Of a stretch of 42,087 nucleotides of DNA, positions 1 to 5,878 are shown one piece after another. Made by a program: the position numbers and the translations under genes. The stretch's first letter is position 1; each line of letters starts with the position of its first letter. The stretch lies in contig CABUXL010000014.1 of the NCBI GenBank assembly GCA_902495525.1, positions 1 to 42,087 on the forward strand, in the 5' to 3' direction. The notes below the pieces were generated by a model. It saw only the letters and a program-made list of their open reading frames with translations. It was not told the DNA's origin and made no database searches. Origin of the DNA: an uncultured Collinsella sp. (GTDB taxonomy: Bacteria > Actinomycetota > Coriobacteriia > Coriobacteriales > Coriobacteriaceae).

Positions 1-63
1 AACGGCGACGGCGATGCCAGCTGCACCTCCGCGACGTACGTCTGGGTTCGCCCCCGCCCCGGC
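1..63 (+). repeat. DGR variable repeat (VR), 3' part
   Basis: Bases 1-63 align without gaps to 739-801. Nine positions differ, and all nine are adenine in the downstream copy (A to G, C or T). The 46 non-adenine positions are identical. This is the signature of adenine-specific mutagenic retrohoming. The adenine-free GC-rich block at 40-62 would serve as the initiation of mutagenic homology. The last difference, at 63, sits at the edge of that block, so it may be a boundary difference and not a mutagenised site. The 5' part of VR lies outside the window. Confidence 0.9.
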
Positions 64-78
64 TTCCTCGTCGGCTAG
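1..78 (+). CDS. C-terminal end of a DGR target protein (partial)
   Basis: Only the last 25 codons are in the window, ending at TAG 76-78. The reading frame gives NGDGDASCTSATYVWVRPRP followed by GFLVG. This is the usual end of the C-type-lectin-fold variable domain found in DGR target proteins. In phages these are often receptor-binding or tail-tip proteins. The frame is confirmed by comparison with the template repeat at 739-801, which reads the same way with Asn-rich codons. The gene lies directly upstream of avd and the reverse transcriptase, the standard order for a cis target. The N-terminal part is outside the window, so its virion role is inferred from the adjacent tail and lysis genes. 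Confidence 0.85.
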   Translation, partial: NGDGDASCTSATYVWVRPRPGFLVG

Positions 79-86
79 CCAGCCGA
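71..86 (+). other. Hairpin just downstream of VR (DGR target-site hairpin)
   Basis: TCGGCT (71-76) pairs with AGCCGA (81-86) around the 4-nt loop AGCC. The hairpin begins 8 nt after VR homology ends. In the Bordetella phage DGR a hairpin/cruciform at this position, also with a 4-nt loop, stimulates target recognition. The stem here is 6 bp. Function is inferred from position and shape. Confidence 0.55.
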
Positions 87-107
87 GTGCTCTATACTCT
101 GCTTCTA

Positions 108-158
108 GGCGACCGCCTTGCGCGGTCGCCTCCTGCCCGCGAAGCGGGCCGGGTTTTT
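108..158 (+). terminator. Two tandem hairpins between target gene and avd
   Basis: The first stem is GGCGACCGC (108-116) with GCGGTCGCC (122-130). The second is GCCCGC (135-140) with GCGGGC (144-149), followed by CGGG and five T (154-158). The second looks like a weak intrinsic terminator that would separate the target gene from avd. The first may add structure at the target site. Confidence 0.5.
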
Positions 159-182
159 CGCCAGTTTCCCCAGGAGGTGCAC

Positions 183-653
183 GTGAGCGGCGTCTACCAG
201 CGCAACCGCGAGGTGTCCGAATACAAGTTCTTCACGCAGGCCATCGCCATCCGCGTGGAGGTCAACAAGCTGATGGCGTCCTCCTCGGTAGTGCCCAAGG
301 CCTACAGGCTGCTGAACGCGGTGCCGACCGTGGAGACGGCGCGCGGCATCGTGTACAACGTCAACCGCGCCGACTGCTTCTACCCCAACACCTCGTTCAA
401 CGCGCTGGAGAGGAAACGCTACCTGACGCTGGCCATAGCGGACTGCGAGCAGCTTATGCTGGACATGCAGTGCCTCATGGATATCGGCCTGCCCGTGAAC
501 GCCAACCGCTTCGAGGAGCTGGCGGCCATGGTCGAGGAGGAGATCAAGCTGCTGAAGGGCGCGCGCAAGAACGTGCGCGTCACCGGCAAGAAGTCCACCG
601 AGGAGCGCATAGCCGAGGCCGAGGCCGAGCTAGAGCGCCTGCGTTCGCTATAA
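183..653 (+). CDS. avd: DGR accessory variability determinant (Avd-type four-helix-bundle protein)
   Basis: The protein has 156 residues, is mostly helical by composition and has basic patches such as KGARKNVRVTGKK near the C-terminus. Avd proteins form a pentameric barrel of four-helix bundles that binds the reverse transcriptase and the template RNA and is needed for mutagenic retrohoming. The start is placed at GTG 183, because AGGAGG lies 5 nt upstream and the family-like part (YQRNREVSEYKFF onward) begins here. The open frame extends upstream to 87 but without a ribosome site. The gene lies between VR and TR. The C-terminal 20 residues are an EAEAELERLRSL-type coiled-coil tail. Identification rests on size, helical character and position. 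Confidence 0.8.
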   Translation: MSGVYQRNREVSEYKFFTQAIAIRVEVNKLMASSSVVPKAYRLLNAVPTVETARGIVYNVNRADCFYPNTSFNALERKRYLTLAIADCEQLMLDMQCLMDIGLPVNANRFEELAAMVEEEIKLLKGARKNVRVTGKKSTEERIAEAEAELERLRSL

Positions 654-681
654 TGGACGGCGGTCCCGCCTTGTATATCGG

Positions 682-803
682 TACAACTGGTGGCTGCGTT
701 CCGTCATGGGTGGCTCGTCGTCCAACGTGTGCTACGTCAACAACAACGGCAATGCCAACTACAACTCCGCGACGAACGTCTGGGTTCGCCCCCGCCCCGG
801 ATT
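682..803 (+). repeat. DGR template repeat (TR) and start of its non-coding RNA
   Basis: The 739-801 part is the invariant copy of VR 1-63. The in-frame reading from 688 gives WWLRSVMGGSSSNVCYVNNN followed by GNANYNSATNVWV. Asn codons AAC/AAT, whose adenines can be changed without creating stops, lie at the variable positions, as is typical of DGR templates. The left limit is estimated from where the lectin-like reading begins, because the matching VR part is outside the window. The 214 nt from 804 to 1017 have no gene and probably form the 3' part of the template RNA, equivalent to the spacer that DGR reverse transcriptases use for priming. A small hairpin (CACCC/GGGTG near 896-910) lies in it. 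Confidence 0.85.
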
Positions 804-1017
804 CCCTTATTGCCAGACCGAGTAGGCCCCAGAGCCGAAAGCAGAGCGCGAAGAGGAAGGAAGGCGCGACCGTCGGGCATGCGCCCGTAAATACGCACCC
901 CGCGAGGGTGGCCGGACGCTGCTTGCATGGCGCGGCGCTCCGTGGCTTCGCCGCGTTTCATGGCCATACCTCAAGCGGCTGCCAGAGCCACACTGAGAGC
1001 CGTGCGGGGTGCCTTCG

Positions 1018-2205
1018 ATGAACTCCGAGGAAAGAAGGGCCGCGCGCCGCAAGCGCCGCGAGGAGAGGCGCGCCAAGGCCAAGGCCGAGCGCGTGAAGCC
1101 GTGCACCCTTGAGGCCGTGGCCGACCTCAACAGCCTTTGCAAGGCCTCCAAGCAGGCGGCGGGCGGCGTGATGTGGAAGTCCTCCACGCAGCGTTATATG
1201 AAGGACTATCTGCGAAACGCGGTCAAATCGAGGAACGACCTTCTGGAGGGCCGCGACATATGCCGGGGCTTCATCCGCTTCGACCTGTGGGAGCGCGGCA
1301 AGCTGCGCCACATCAGCGCCGTGCACTTCCCAGAGCGAGTGATTCAGAAGTCGCTTTCTCAGAACGCCCTCGTACCCGCGATAGTCCCGACACTCATAAC
1401 GGCCAACTCCGCCAACATCAAGGGGCGCGGCACCGATTACGCCCTGAAGCTGCTCAAGCGCCACCTGGCCGACCACTGGCGGCGGCACAGGCGCGAGGGA
1501 TACATCCTTTTGGGCGACTTCTCAGATTACTTCGCCCGCATAGCCCACGAACCCGTCAAGCGGCAGGTGGCCGACGCGCTGCTCGATCCGCGCGTGGTCG
1601 CCCTCGAGCACCGCCTGATAGACGCACAGGGCGAGGTGGGCCTGGGTCTGGGCAGCGAGCCGAACCAGATATGCGCGGTGGCTCACCCCAACCGCATCGA
1701 CCACTACGTGACCGAGATGCTGCGCCCTGAGGCCTACGGGCGCTATATGGACGACTTCTACCTGATCCACGAGAGCAAGGAGTACCTGCAGGTGTGCCTG
1801 CTGCTGATAGGGCGCAAGTGCGCCGAGCTGGGCATAGAGCTGAACCCGCGCAAGACCCGCGTGGTGAAGCTGTCGCGCGGCTTCACGTGGCTGAAGAAGC
1901 GCATCTTCTACACGGAGACGGGCCGCATAGTCGTGAAGCCGTGCCGCGACTCCATCACGCGCGAGCGCCGCAAGCTGAAGAAGATGGCCCGCATGGTCGC
2001 CGATGGCGTCATGACCCCCGAGCAGGTTGAGCGGAGCTACCAGAGCTGGCGCGGCGGCATGAAGCGGCTGGACGCGCACCGCAGCGTTTTGGCCATGGAC
2101 GCGCTGTACCGCAGCCTGTTCGAAAATCTCGCGCGGGAGGGGGGGGGGTGCTCAATGCAGGCCAACCCGAGGGACGATTCAAGCGGAGGCAAGCCCTCAC
2201 AATAG
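1018..2205 (+). CDS. DGR reverse transcriptase
   Basis: The protein has 395 residues and contains the reverse transcriptase fold. Motif A is GDFSDYFARI near residue 168. Motif C is RYMDDFYLI with the catalytic YMDD at about 243-246. The motif 4 region reads GLGLGSEPNQ near 209-218. In most DGR enzymes this motif ends in SQ, so the N is a variant. The first 35 residues are very rich in Arg, Lys and Glu and probably bind RNA. It copies the TR RNA with adenine errors and, with Avd, drives replacement of VR. ATG 1018 is chosen over the in-frame GTG 1009, because GGGG at 1006-1009 then sits 8 nt upstream. A run of ten G (2139-2148) lies 19 codons before the stop, so the C-terminus could vary by slippage. 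Confidence 0.93.
   Translation: MNSEERRAARRKRREERRAKAKAERVKPCTLEAVADLNSLCKASKQAAGGVMWKSSTQRYMKDYLRNAVKSRNDLLEGRDICRGFIRFDLWERGKLRHISAVHFPERVIQKSLSQNALVPAIVPTLITANSANIKGRGTDYALKLLKRHLADHWRRHRREGYILLGDFSDYFARIAHEPVKRQVADALLDPRVVALEHRLIDAQGEVGLGLGSEPNQICAVAHPNRIDHYVTEMLRPEAYGRYMDDFYLIHESKEYLQVCLLLIGRKCAELGIELNPRKTRVVKLSRGFTWLKKRIFYTETGRIVVKPCRDSITRERRKLKKMARMVADGVMTPEQVERSYQSWRGGMKRLDAHRSVLAMDALYRSLFENLAREGGGCSMQANPRDDSSGGKPSQ
2139..2148 (+). repeat. G10 homopolymer inside the reverse transcriptase gene
   Basis: Ten consecutive G encode three Gly codons close to the end of the reverse transcriptase. Tracts of this length slip during replication. A one-base change would alter only the last approximately 20 residues, so it might tune the protein or simply be tolerated. 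A sequencing-length error is also possible. Confidence 0.7.
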
Positions 2206-2267
2206 CGGAGAACCGGCAACTCAAAGCAGCGGCCTAAGCGAAGCGGCCGCGAAATAACAGAAGAATC

Positions 2268-2298
2268 GAAGGCGTGCCGCGGCGCGCCTTCTTTCTTT
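2268..2298 (+). terminator. Intrinsic terminator after the DGR cassette
   Basis: GAAGGCG (2268-2274) pairs with CGCCTTC (2285-2291), followed by TTTCTTT. It separates the reverse transcriptase from the tail/lysis operon. Confidence 0.65.
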
Positions 2299-2375
2299 GC
2301 GCCCATCGAAGCGGCCCGGCAATCTCACGGCGCCAATACGATGGCGACACATTCCCCGACAAGAGAGGAGTCCGC

Positions 2376-2702
2376 ATGGACACTGAGGAAGACATGCCGC
2401 GCCCCAACGAGCTTCAAGACGGCACCATGGCCGAGGTCAACGCCCTGCGCGATCTGCTGTCGCAGATCGGCGACCCCGACGCGGCGCACGACGCGGGCGT
2501 TATCGACGATGACGAGTACATTGAGCGGAAGGCGCGAAAGCTCGCCTACACCGCGGCCGTCGCCGCCTACGGAAAGGGTGAGGCCCCGGACGTGGACAAG
2601 CTGCTTGAGCAGATGCGCGAGAAGGTCGCCGAGCCCAGCCAAACCGAGACCAACACGGCAAACATCGACTACCTGATGATGACGGTCGGGGGTGAACAGT
2701 AA
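2376..2702 (+). CDS. Hypothetical phage protein upstream of XkdX-like gene
   Basis: A 108-residue acidic protein that I do not recognise from sequence alone. It is rich in Ala, Asp and Glu, with a predicted helical middle (DDEYIERKARKLAYTAAVAA). Genes in this position, just before an xkdX-like gene, belong to the tail or baseplate accessory region of many Siphoviridae-type prophages of Gram-positive bacteria. ATG 2376 is chosen because AGGAG ends 5 nt upstream. The frame extends to 2274 without a ribosome site, across the terminator. The stop overlaps the next start by one base, which indicates translational coupling. Confidence 0.6.
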   Translation: MDTEEDMPRPNELQDGTMAEVNALRDLLSQIGDPDAAHDAGVIDDDEYIERKARKLAYTAAVAAYGKGEAPDVDKLLEQMREKVAEPSQTETNTANIDYLMMTVGGEQ

Positions 2703-2884
2703 TGGCGGGACGCGTCAAGGCTGCAACCACGGCGGCGCACTCGAAGAACTATGACAAGGTGAGGCGCTACTACGAGCGCGGCCTCTGGACCAAGGCCATG
2801 GTGCATCGAGCCGTGGCCTGCAAGTGGATCACATGCGACGAATATGAGGAGATCGTCGGAGAAGAGTACGCGGAGGAGGTTTAG
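2702..2884 (+). CDS. XkdX family phage protein
   Basis: A 60-residue protein with the XkdX pattern: an N-terminal KVRRYYERGLWTKAMVHRAV helix, then WITCDEYEEIVGEEY. This matches the family's conserved Tyr, Trp and I-T-x-x-x-Y-x-x-I-x-G core. XkdX was first named in the B. subtilis PBSX prophage. Its role is unknown, but it is a constant small gene between the tail fibre genes and the lysis cassette. The length equals that of the family. It overlaps the preceding stop by one base. Confidence 0.8.
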   Translation: MAGRVKAATTAAHSKNYDKVRRYYERGLWTKAMVHRAVACKWITCDEYEEIVGEEYAEEV

Positions 2885-2885
2885 G

Positions 2886-3197
2886 GTGCCGGCGCTGAGC
2901 ATCGGGGAGGCAACGTCGGTCCTCTCGGCCGCCGTTGTGATTGTCACGTTCTTCATCGGGCGCGTCTCCGTATCCAAAACATCGTCTGCCAAGGAGCAGC
3001 GGACCGAAGACAAGCTCGACAGCCTTTGCGGCGACACGAGCGAGATCAAGGATGGCGTCAAGGAGATCAACCGCAAGCTCGACGACCACGGCGAGCGCCT
3101 CACGAAGGTCGAGCAACAGGTCATCACCTTGTTCAACCGGCTCGACCGCGTCGAGAAGAATTACGACCTGCATCACGGTATCGGCGGGTCAGATTAG
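2886..3197 (+). CDS. XhlA-like phage membrane protein
   Basis: A 103-residue protein with one membrane segment at about residues 9-26 (SVLSAAVVIVTFFIG) and a long charged coiled-coil C-terminus (SEIKDGVKEINRKLDDHGER). This layout resembles XhlA/hemolysin-XhlA proteins, which assist holin and endolysin in PBSX-like phages, but there the membrane segment is usually C-terminal. A phage coiled-coil membrane protein of another family is therefore possible. GTG 2886 has GGAGGAGG 6 nt upstream. The preceding gene ends at 2884, so the two are closely coupled. Confidence 0.6.
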   Translation: MPALSIGEATSVLSAAVVIVTFFIGRVSVSKTSSAKEQRTEDKLDSLCGDTSEIKDGVKEINRKLDDHGERLTKVEQQVITLFNRLDRVEKNYDLHHGIGGSD

Positions 3198-3207
3198 GAG
3201 CTGAAAA

Positions 3208-3483
3208 ATGAAAATCAACTGGGCCCTTCGCTTCAAGAATAAGCAGACGCTCGCGGCATTGGCCGCCGCCGTAATCAGCGCAGCCTATCAGGTGCTCGGA
3301 ATCCTCGGAGTCGTGGCGCCTATCTCCCAGGGGTCGCTCATCCAGCTCGTCGGAATCATCCTGACCGTTCTCGCCGGCTTCGGCGTGATCGTCGATCCGA
3401 CCACCAAGGGCGCGTCGGACTCGAAGCGTGCCATGTCGTACAGCGAGCCCCATGCCGCATATGACGCCAAGGCGGTTGAGTAG
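3208..3483 (+). CDS. Phage holin, phi-LC3 type
   Basis: A 91-residue protein starting MKINWALRFKNKQTLAALAA, with two hydrophobic segments (about 14-33 and 44-62) and the GVIVDPTTKGASDS motif followed by a tyrosine-containing tail. This pattern (INWKVRxKNK at the start, VDPTTxGxxDS at the end) is typical of the phi-LC3 holin family. Such holins form membrane lesions that release or activate the endolysin at the end of infection. AGGAG lies 7 nt before the ATG. The endolysin follows 3 nt downstream. Confidence 0.88.
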   Translation: MKINWALRFKNKQTLAALAAAVISAAYQVLGILGVVAPISQGSLIQLVGIILTVLAGFGVIVDPTTKGASDSKRAMSYSEPHAAYDAKAVE

Positions 3484-3486
3484 GCC

Positions 3487-4440
3487 ATGGCCATCACACA
3501 GCGCGAGGCCTTCGCGCAGGTCATGGAACACCTCGTCTCCCATGATGGGGGCGGCGGTCACGGATACTCGCAGGCCAACCGCATGGGGGACGGAACGACC
3601 GAGACGATTTGTCTGTCCGACGGCACCACCGTCACTATTGCCGGTGGCGATCGCGACTGTTCCTCGGCCGTAGTGACCGCCCTCCGCGCGGTCGGCGTCA
3701 ATACCTTCGGAGCCTCGTATACCGGAAACATGCGGGAGCAGCTGCTCAAGACGGGCCTTTTCTGCTGGCGTAAGATGGGCGTCAAGTCCGCCCAGCGTGG
3801 AGACATCTACCTCAACGAGAAGTGCCACACCGCCGTGTGCGTCTCTCCCTATGGATCCGCTCGCGGCGACCTCTTGGCCCAATTCTCCATTTCTGAAAAG
3901 GGGACCGTCACCGGCACCAAGGGCGACCAGACCGGGCGCGAGTCCAACATCAAGGCGTACTACAGCTACCCATGGGACGGCACGCTCTACTGGCTTGGCG
4001 ACGGCAAGACACTGAATGGGTCAAATACGGAAGTCGCGGACAATACGGTCCCGAGCCTCGGAGACACGCGATATTTCGGCCCGAAGATGGCCAAGGAGCT
4101 GCAATGCCAGCTCGGCACGACTGCCGATGGCGTGATCTCCGGTCAATGGCCGGCGAATGAGCGATACCTTTGGGCATGCGACCGCGGCGTAATCGAGTAC
4201 GTCAAGGGCGGGGTTGGCTCGAATGCCGTCCGCGCCCTGCAGGACAAGGTCGGATGCAAAGTCTATCCCGTGGTCGGCGGTGTTCAGGCGCGACAGATGG
4301 GTTCGGGAACGGTCTTCAAACACCAGCAGTGGCTCATCGCTCAAGGTATCTCGTGCGGATCATCGGGTGCGGACGGATACCAGGGCCGCGACACCAACGT
4401 TGCCATCGGCCAAGCGCTCGTCAAGCAACTCTATCGATAG
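3487..4440 (+). CDS. Phage endolysin (Amidase_5/NlpC-P60-like peptidase with C-terminal binding domain)
   Basis: A 317-residue lysin. The N-terminal half has the features of the bacteriophage peptidoglycan hydrolase family: HGYSQANRMGDG near residues 25-36, the catalytic Cys in RDCSSAV (C58) and the His in CHTAVCV (H114), separated by RGDIYLN. A loop of about 18 residues between the YSQANR motif and the Cys appears to be an insertion. The C-terminal part from about residue 190 has two PG-binding-like stretches (GTTADGVISGQW and GVGSNAVRALQDKVG), likely cell-wall binding. It cuts host peptidoglycan once the upstream holin opens the membrane. There is no signal peptide, as expected for a holin-dependent lysin. 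Confidence 0.85.
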   Translation: MAITQREAFAQVMEHLVSHDGGGGHGYSQANRMGDGTTETICLSDGTTVTIAGGDRDCSSAVVTALRAVGVNTFGASYTGNMREQLLKTGLFCWRKMGVKSAQRGDIYLNEKCHTAVCVSPYGSARGDLLAQFSISEKGTVTGTKGDQTGRESNIKAYYSYPWDGTLYWLGDGKTLNGSNTEVADNTVPSLGDTRYFGPKMAKELQCQLGTTADGVISGQWPANERYLWACDRGVIEYVKGGVGSNAVRALQDKVGCKVYPVVGGVQARQMGSGTVFKHQQWLIAQGISCGSSGADGYQGRDTNVAIGQALVKQLYR

Positions 4441-4448
4441 GTGTGCAT

Positions 4449-4559
4449 ATGAATCCATTTGATATCTGTTTTATTGTCGGCGCTGCTGCAGGACTGCTGA
4501 CCGGTCTTCTCGGATGGGCAATCGTGCGCGTCGGCAGCCAAAAAGACTTTAGAAATTGA
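4449..4559 (+). CDS. Small single-pass membrane protein after the endolysin
   Basis: A 36-residue reading frame, MNPFDICFIVGAAAGLLTGL followed by a short basic tail. It has one clear membrane segment (residues 7-27) with a Gly-rich core. It lies 8 nt after the endolysin and 8 nt before a strong terminator, so it is the last gene of the lysis operon. The ribosome site is weak (AGGT). It could be an additional holin or antiholin-like peptide, but short hydrophobic frames can arise by chance. Confidence 0.45.
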   Translation: MNPFDICFIVGAAAGLLTGLLGWAIVRVGSQKDFRN

Positions 4560-4567
4560 TAGATGCA

Positions 4568-4603
4568 GCCCCTCCCCGGCATGAACTGCCGGGGAGGGGC
4601 TTT
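4568..4603 (+). terminator. Strong intrinsic terminator ending the prophage lysis operon
   Basis: A perfect 14-bp stem (4568-4581 with 4587-4600), a 5-nt loop TGAAC and a following TTT. It marks the end of phage late transcription. Confidence 0.9.
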
Positions 4604-4725
4604 ATGCATTGCCAGATATCCGTCAATATCCGTTCTGCAATGCAGTTTCAGTGCGGTGAGAGCGTGTGGAAACATAACTACCTGCGATTTTGCTGCTACA
4701 AGGCACTCCATAACATCACGTTCAA

Positions 4726-4769
4726 GACTCTTAATCCCAAGGTCCAGGGTTCGACCCCCTGACGGCCCA
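4726..4769 (+). other. Prophage attachment site: 3' half of a tRNA-Lys(CTT) gene
   Basis: The sequence carries an anticodon loop CTCTTAA, then AAGGTC, a T arm CAGGG-TTCGACC-CCCTG and an acceptor strand ACGGCCC plus A. These are the expected parts of tRNA-Lys with a CTT anticodon. The 5' half is absent. The bases upstream (TTCAAGA) cannot pair with the 3' side of the anticodon stem (TCCCA), so this copy is not a working tRNA. Phage integration into tRNA 3' ends leaves exactly such a fragment. The intact gene should lie at the other prophage end, outside the window. CCA is not encoded. Confidence 0.8.
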
Positions 4770-4782
4770 CCCAAAGATCGTT

Positions 4783-4812
4783 AAAGCGACTGGCTTAGGC
4801 TGGTCGCTTTTT
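4783..4812 (+). terminator. Terminator downstream of the tRNA-Lys fragment
   Basis: AAAGCGAC (4783-4790) pairs with GTCGCTTT (4803-4810), within a T-rich end. Probably the original tRNA gene terminator. It also stands between the prophage and dinD. Confidence 0.7.
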
Positions 4813-4856
4813 TATTGACCTCGCACGGGGTCGAACCCGAAAGGGCGCGGCCGCTT

Positions 4857-5717
4857 TCACAGATTGAGTCTACCCTGGGGATCGGTGAAACCGTCAGTAC
4901 CCTCCTTGAGTTTCTTCTCGTCTGCCTTCACGCGACGCTCGAGCTTTTTTGTATCCTCGGCAGGCGGTAGGTTCTCGGGAACAATTCCGCGGTCGATGAG
5001 GCTGCCACGCACGCTCGTGTTGTTCTCGACGTGTTCTTGTTTGATCTGGTCCAGACCGTACAAGTCGTGTTCCTCGGCGTTGAAGGCCGTCATCGAGTTC
5101 GTGAGGTCCTTTGCTTTGATGAGGACATCGGCTAACCTGTCCGCCAATGCCGCGCTCTTGGGTACGCCGAGCTGCTGCTTCATTTCCGCCGTGCTTCTGC
5201 CGCCGAATAACGCCTCATCGCCCTTCGACTTGATGATCGCGAATCCTTTGGAGTCCACGCCGCGTTTGAACGCAATACCCGAGAGCTGTTTCTCTGAATC
5301 GGATAGCGAGTGGCGCGCCTGCAAGCGCTGAATCTCTGCGAAGCGCTGCTCTATGAGCTCTTGGCGGCGCGTCTGCACGGCAAAGTATGCCTGGGCGAGC
5401 GCGATCTCTGGCTTGTTTGAATCTCCGTTCTGTGCGATTAAATAGCATGCATAGCGCGTAAGTTTGTAGTCTTTAACCGCGCGAGCGGCGACACCGGCAG
5501 TTACCATTTTCGTGGTGTCACGAAAATGGGAATCAACTGGAGTTTTGTTTGTTTCGCACGAGACTTTTGCCCTCTTAACAACTTCGGCGAAGTTCTCCCA
5601 TCGAGTGTACCCCATGGGTTCCATTAAATCGCGTGCGAGCCAATACTCAACGCCGTCTTCCACATGGGCGTAGCTGTCAAGTTCGACACGCCATTTCTCG
5701 ATATCCCTGCTGTCCAT
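4857..5717 (-). CDS. dinD: DNA damage-inducible protein D homologue
   Basis: A 286-residue protein matching DinD along its length. It has an N-terminal BRO-like domain (EYWLARDLMEPMGYTRWENF near 24-43), the KLTRYACYLIAQNGD motif, the EIQRLQARHSLSDSEKQLSG helix and a C-terminal VRGSLIDRGIVPENLPPAED region. E. coli DinD, about the same length, is an SOS-induced protein reported to inhibit RecA filament activity. The start has GGAGGAGAT immediately upstream. A hairpin GCGGGC-TTT-GCCCGC (5746-5760) lies in the leader. I see no clear LexA box. It reads toward the prophage end and may be host or an islet gene next to the att site. Confidence 0.85.
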   Translation of the reverse strand: MDSRDIEKWRVELDSYAHVEDGVEYWLARDLMEPMGYTRWENFAEVVKRAKVSCETNKTPVDSHFRDTTKMVTAGVAARAVKDYKLTRYACYLIAQNGDSNKPEIALAQAYFAVQTRRQELIEQRFAEIQRLQARHSLSDSEKQLSGIAFKRGVDSKGFAIIKSKGDEALFGGRSTAEMKQQLGVPKSAALADRLADVLIKAKDLTNSMTAFNAEEHDLYGLDQIKQEHVENNTSVRGSLIDRGIVPENLPPAEDTKKLERRVKADEKKLKEGTDGFTDPQGRLNL

Positions 5718-5800
5718 ATCTCCTCCTCGCTGGTCTATTTTCTATGCGGGCTTTGCCCGCTCTATATTCAGAATAAGGATACGCTGTCGTGCGGACACGA

Positions 5801-5836
5801 ATGGGCCCCGTGCTGCTTCAAGCTCACGGGGCCCAT
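5801..5836. repeat. Perfect 12-bp inverted repeat between dinD and the flavoprotein gene
   Basis: ATGGGCCCCGTG (5801-5812) and CACGGGGCCCAT (5825-5836) are separated by 12 nt. There is no T-run on either side, so it is not a standard intrinsic terminator, although it sits right after the flavoprotein stop. It could be a transcript-stabilising hairpin. Confidence 0.5.
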
Positions 5837-5878
5837 GGATATCGATTGATTGTGTTCTGCTTTAGATAGGTGTCCGGT

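Noticed and set aside
14..1021. A long plus-strand frame running through VR, avd and TR
   Set aside because: It crosses the hairpins and has low-complexity Arg/Ala/Pro text. The avd frame has a ribosome site and a family-like sequence.
4681..4770. A functional tRNA-Lys gene
   Set aside because: The 5' half is missing and the anticodon stem cannot form, so it is an attachment-site fragment.
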